Below are positions 63,080-64,000 of a DNA stretch of 64,000 nucleotides, in pieces (position 1 is the first letter of the stretch; every line of letters begins with the position of its first letter). Source of the DNA: Streptomyces sp. NBC_00259 (lineage in GTDB: Bacteria; Actinomycetota; Actinomycetes; Streptomycetales; Streptomycetaceae); assembly GCF_036181745.1 (NCBI RefSeq), contig NZ_CP108080.1:496001-560000 (forward strand), read 5' to 3'. The translations under genes were made by a program, and so were the position numbers. The notes beneath the pieces are model-generated. The model ran no database searches and was not told the origin of the DNA. It saw nothing but the letters and a program-made list of their open reading frames with translations.

Positions 63080-64000
63080 GCGGCTCCCGCGACTGCGGTT
63101 GCGGCTGCGGCGGTCACGACGAGCGCCGAGCGCCGCGTGCCCCGTTCAATCCGCCGGGCCGTACCGCCCTGGAGTACCGGGTCGGTGAGTACGGCTCGTT
63201 CCTGGCGGCCATGCTCGACCGGCTCGCCTCGCCCGCCTACCCGGCGCTGCGCGGTCTCACCGTCCGCACCCCCGACGATCCGTCGATCGGGCTGCTGGAC
63301 GCCTGGGCCGTCGTGGGTGACCTGCTGACGTTCCACTCCGAGCGGATCGCGGACGAGGCGTATCTGCGCACCGCGGACGAGTACCGTTCGCTGGCGCTCC
63401 TGGGGCGGCTCGTGGGGCACCGGCCGCGGCCCGGCATCGCGGCGGACACCCATCTCGCGTACACGCTGGACCGTGATCCGCGGGCGGAGGACACGCCGGT
63501 GCTGATTCCGCGTGGCGCGCGTGGCAACAGCGTGCCCGCCTCCGCCGGCGAGGAGTCGCAGACGTTCGAGACCAGCGAGGACCTCACGGCCCGCTGGGCG
63601 TGGAACGAGCTGGCCGTACGCAGGCGCCGCCCGGGGCTGCTCACGGCGGACGATCTGCGCGGACGCCCGGAGATATTCGTGTCCGGTACGGACACGTCGC
63701 TGCGGACCGGGGACAAGCTGCTGTTCGTCTTCGGCGGTGACGGACCGGGCGGCCGGGAGACGTCCGGTGACCATCAGGCGCCGGGGCAGCGGCTGTTGCT
63801 GCCGGTGGCGCGGGTCCGGATCGACCGGGACGACGAGGTGACGGCGATCGGGCTGCCGCAGTCCGCGCCGCCGTCGTTGACCGAGCTGATCGCCGAGCTG
63901 CGCCGGTGGATCACCGAGGACGCTCCGGAGACCGAGGACGGACCGGCCACTCCCGACAACCCCAATCCCCGCCCCGTCAGCATGATCATCGAGGATTTCG
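63076..64000 (+). CDS. eCIS gp7-like baseplate protein (Pvc12-like), partial
   Basis: The reading frame is open from ATG 63076 to the right edge (308 codons visible). Its N-terminus has a Cys/Gly cluster (CGCGCGGHDE) and then the Pvc12-like region ALEYRVGEYGSFLAAMLDRL, IGLLDAWAVVGDLLTFHSERIADEAYLRTA (split over about residues 75-105) and LLGRLVGHRPRPGIAA. It overlaps the gp6-like gene by 4 bp. The rest of the gene, and presumably tape-measure and fibre genes, lie outside the window. Confidence 0.85.
   Translation, partial: MSGSRDCGCGCGGHDERRAPRAPFNPPGRTALEYRVGEYGSFLAAMLDRLASPAYPALRGLTVRTPDDPSIGLLDAWAVVGDLLTFHSERIADEAYLRTADEYRSLALLGRLVGHRPRPGIAADTHLAYTLDRDPRAEDTPVLIPRGARGNSVPASAGEESQTFETSEDLTARWAWNELAVRRRRPGLLTADDLRGRPEIFVSGTDTSLRTGDKLLFVFGGDGPGGRETSGDHQAPGQRLLLPVARVRIDRDDEVTAIGLPQSAPPSLTELIAELRRWITEDAPETEDGPATPDNPNPRPVSMIIEDF

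Noticed and set aside
41887..64000. Prophage or phage-tail bacteriocin remnant
   Set aside because: No capsid, terminase, integrase or lysis genes are visible, while the AAA+ ATPase, Pvc16-like cap and DUF4157 cargo are specific to eCIS.

Overview
The window is high-GC, gene-dense actinobacterial DNA, almost certainly from a Streptomyces chromosome. The evidence is third-position G/C bias throughout, GTG starts and 4-bp ATGA/GTGA overlaps, a whiE-type spore-pigment polyketide locus, a LAETG-type sortase substrate, DmdR/IdeR-type iron boxes and a Streptomyces-type extracellular contractile injection system (eCIS). I saw no rRNA, tRNA, CRISPR array, IS element or phage integrase.

Layout. (1) 1-1817: 5' part of a membrane sensor SpoIIE-type phosphatase (runs off the left edge). 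(2) 1877-14051: a glycan-degradation locus. A LacI-family regulator is divergent from an operon encoding a binding protein, two ABC permeases, a GH5-type beta-mannosidase, a GH85 endo-beta-N-acetylglucosaminidase and a GH38 alpha-mannosidase; a secreted GH16 hydrolase lies beyond terminator-like hairpins. Read together this is an N-glycan (high-mannose) release, import and breakdown system. (3) 14224-15452: a LAETG-anchored surface protein and a YfcE-like phosphodiesterase. (4) 15468-24777: a spore-pigment (whiE-like) type II PKS with a divergent FAD hydroxylase, SchA/CurD protein, cupin, KS-alpha, KS-beta, ACP, aromatase/cyclase and TcmI-type cyclase, faced by a coupled secreted beta-helix protein and O-methyltransferase pair. 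(5) 24854-32833: an iron-box-controlled NRPS-independent siderophore locus (ATP-grasp, two IucA/IucC synthetases, PLP decarboxylase; the order of vibrioferrin pvsA-B-D-E without the exporter) with a FhuF-type reductase and a DUF2470 protein. (6) 32972-37650: a probable choline/alcohol oxidation operon (aldehyde dehydrogenase, APC permease, GMC oxidoreductase). (7) 37708-41341: a Gly/Tyr-rich secreted protein, a STAS anti-anti-sigma factor, an ArsR-VOC pair and a MocR-type regulator. (8) 41887-64000: an eCIS operon (runs off the right edge): sheath, tube, gp51-like protein, cap protein, AAA+ ATPase, a 2169-residue DUF4157 protein with a nuclease-like C-terminus, a candidate immunity gene, then LysM, hub, spike, PAAR-like tip, gp25, gp6-like and gp7-like baseplate proteins.

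The most unusual element is in the eCIS: the giant DUF4157 protein carries a C-terminal putative toxin of visibly lower GC than its neighbours, followed 12 bp later by a small orphan gene. This looks like a polymorphic toxin/immunity cassette inserted between the ATPase and baseplate genes. The N-glycan locus with paired operators and the vibrioferrin-like siderophore locus are the next most interesting. All functional assignments rest on motif recognition by eye; no database search was run.
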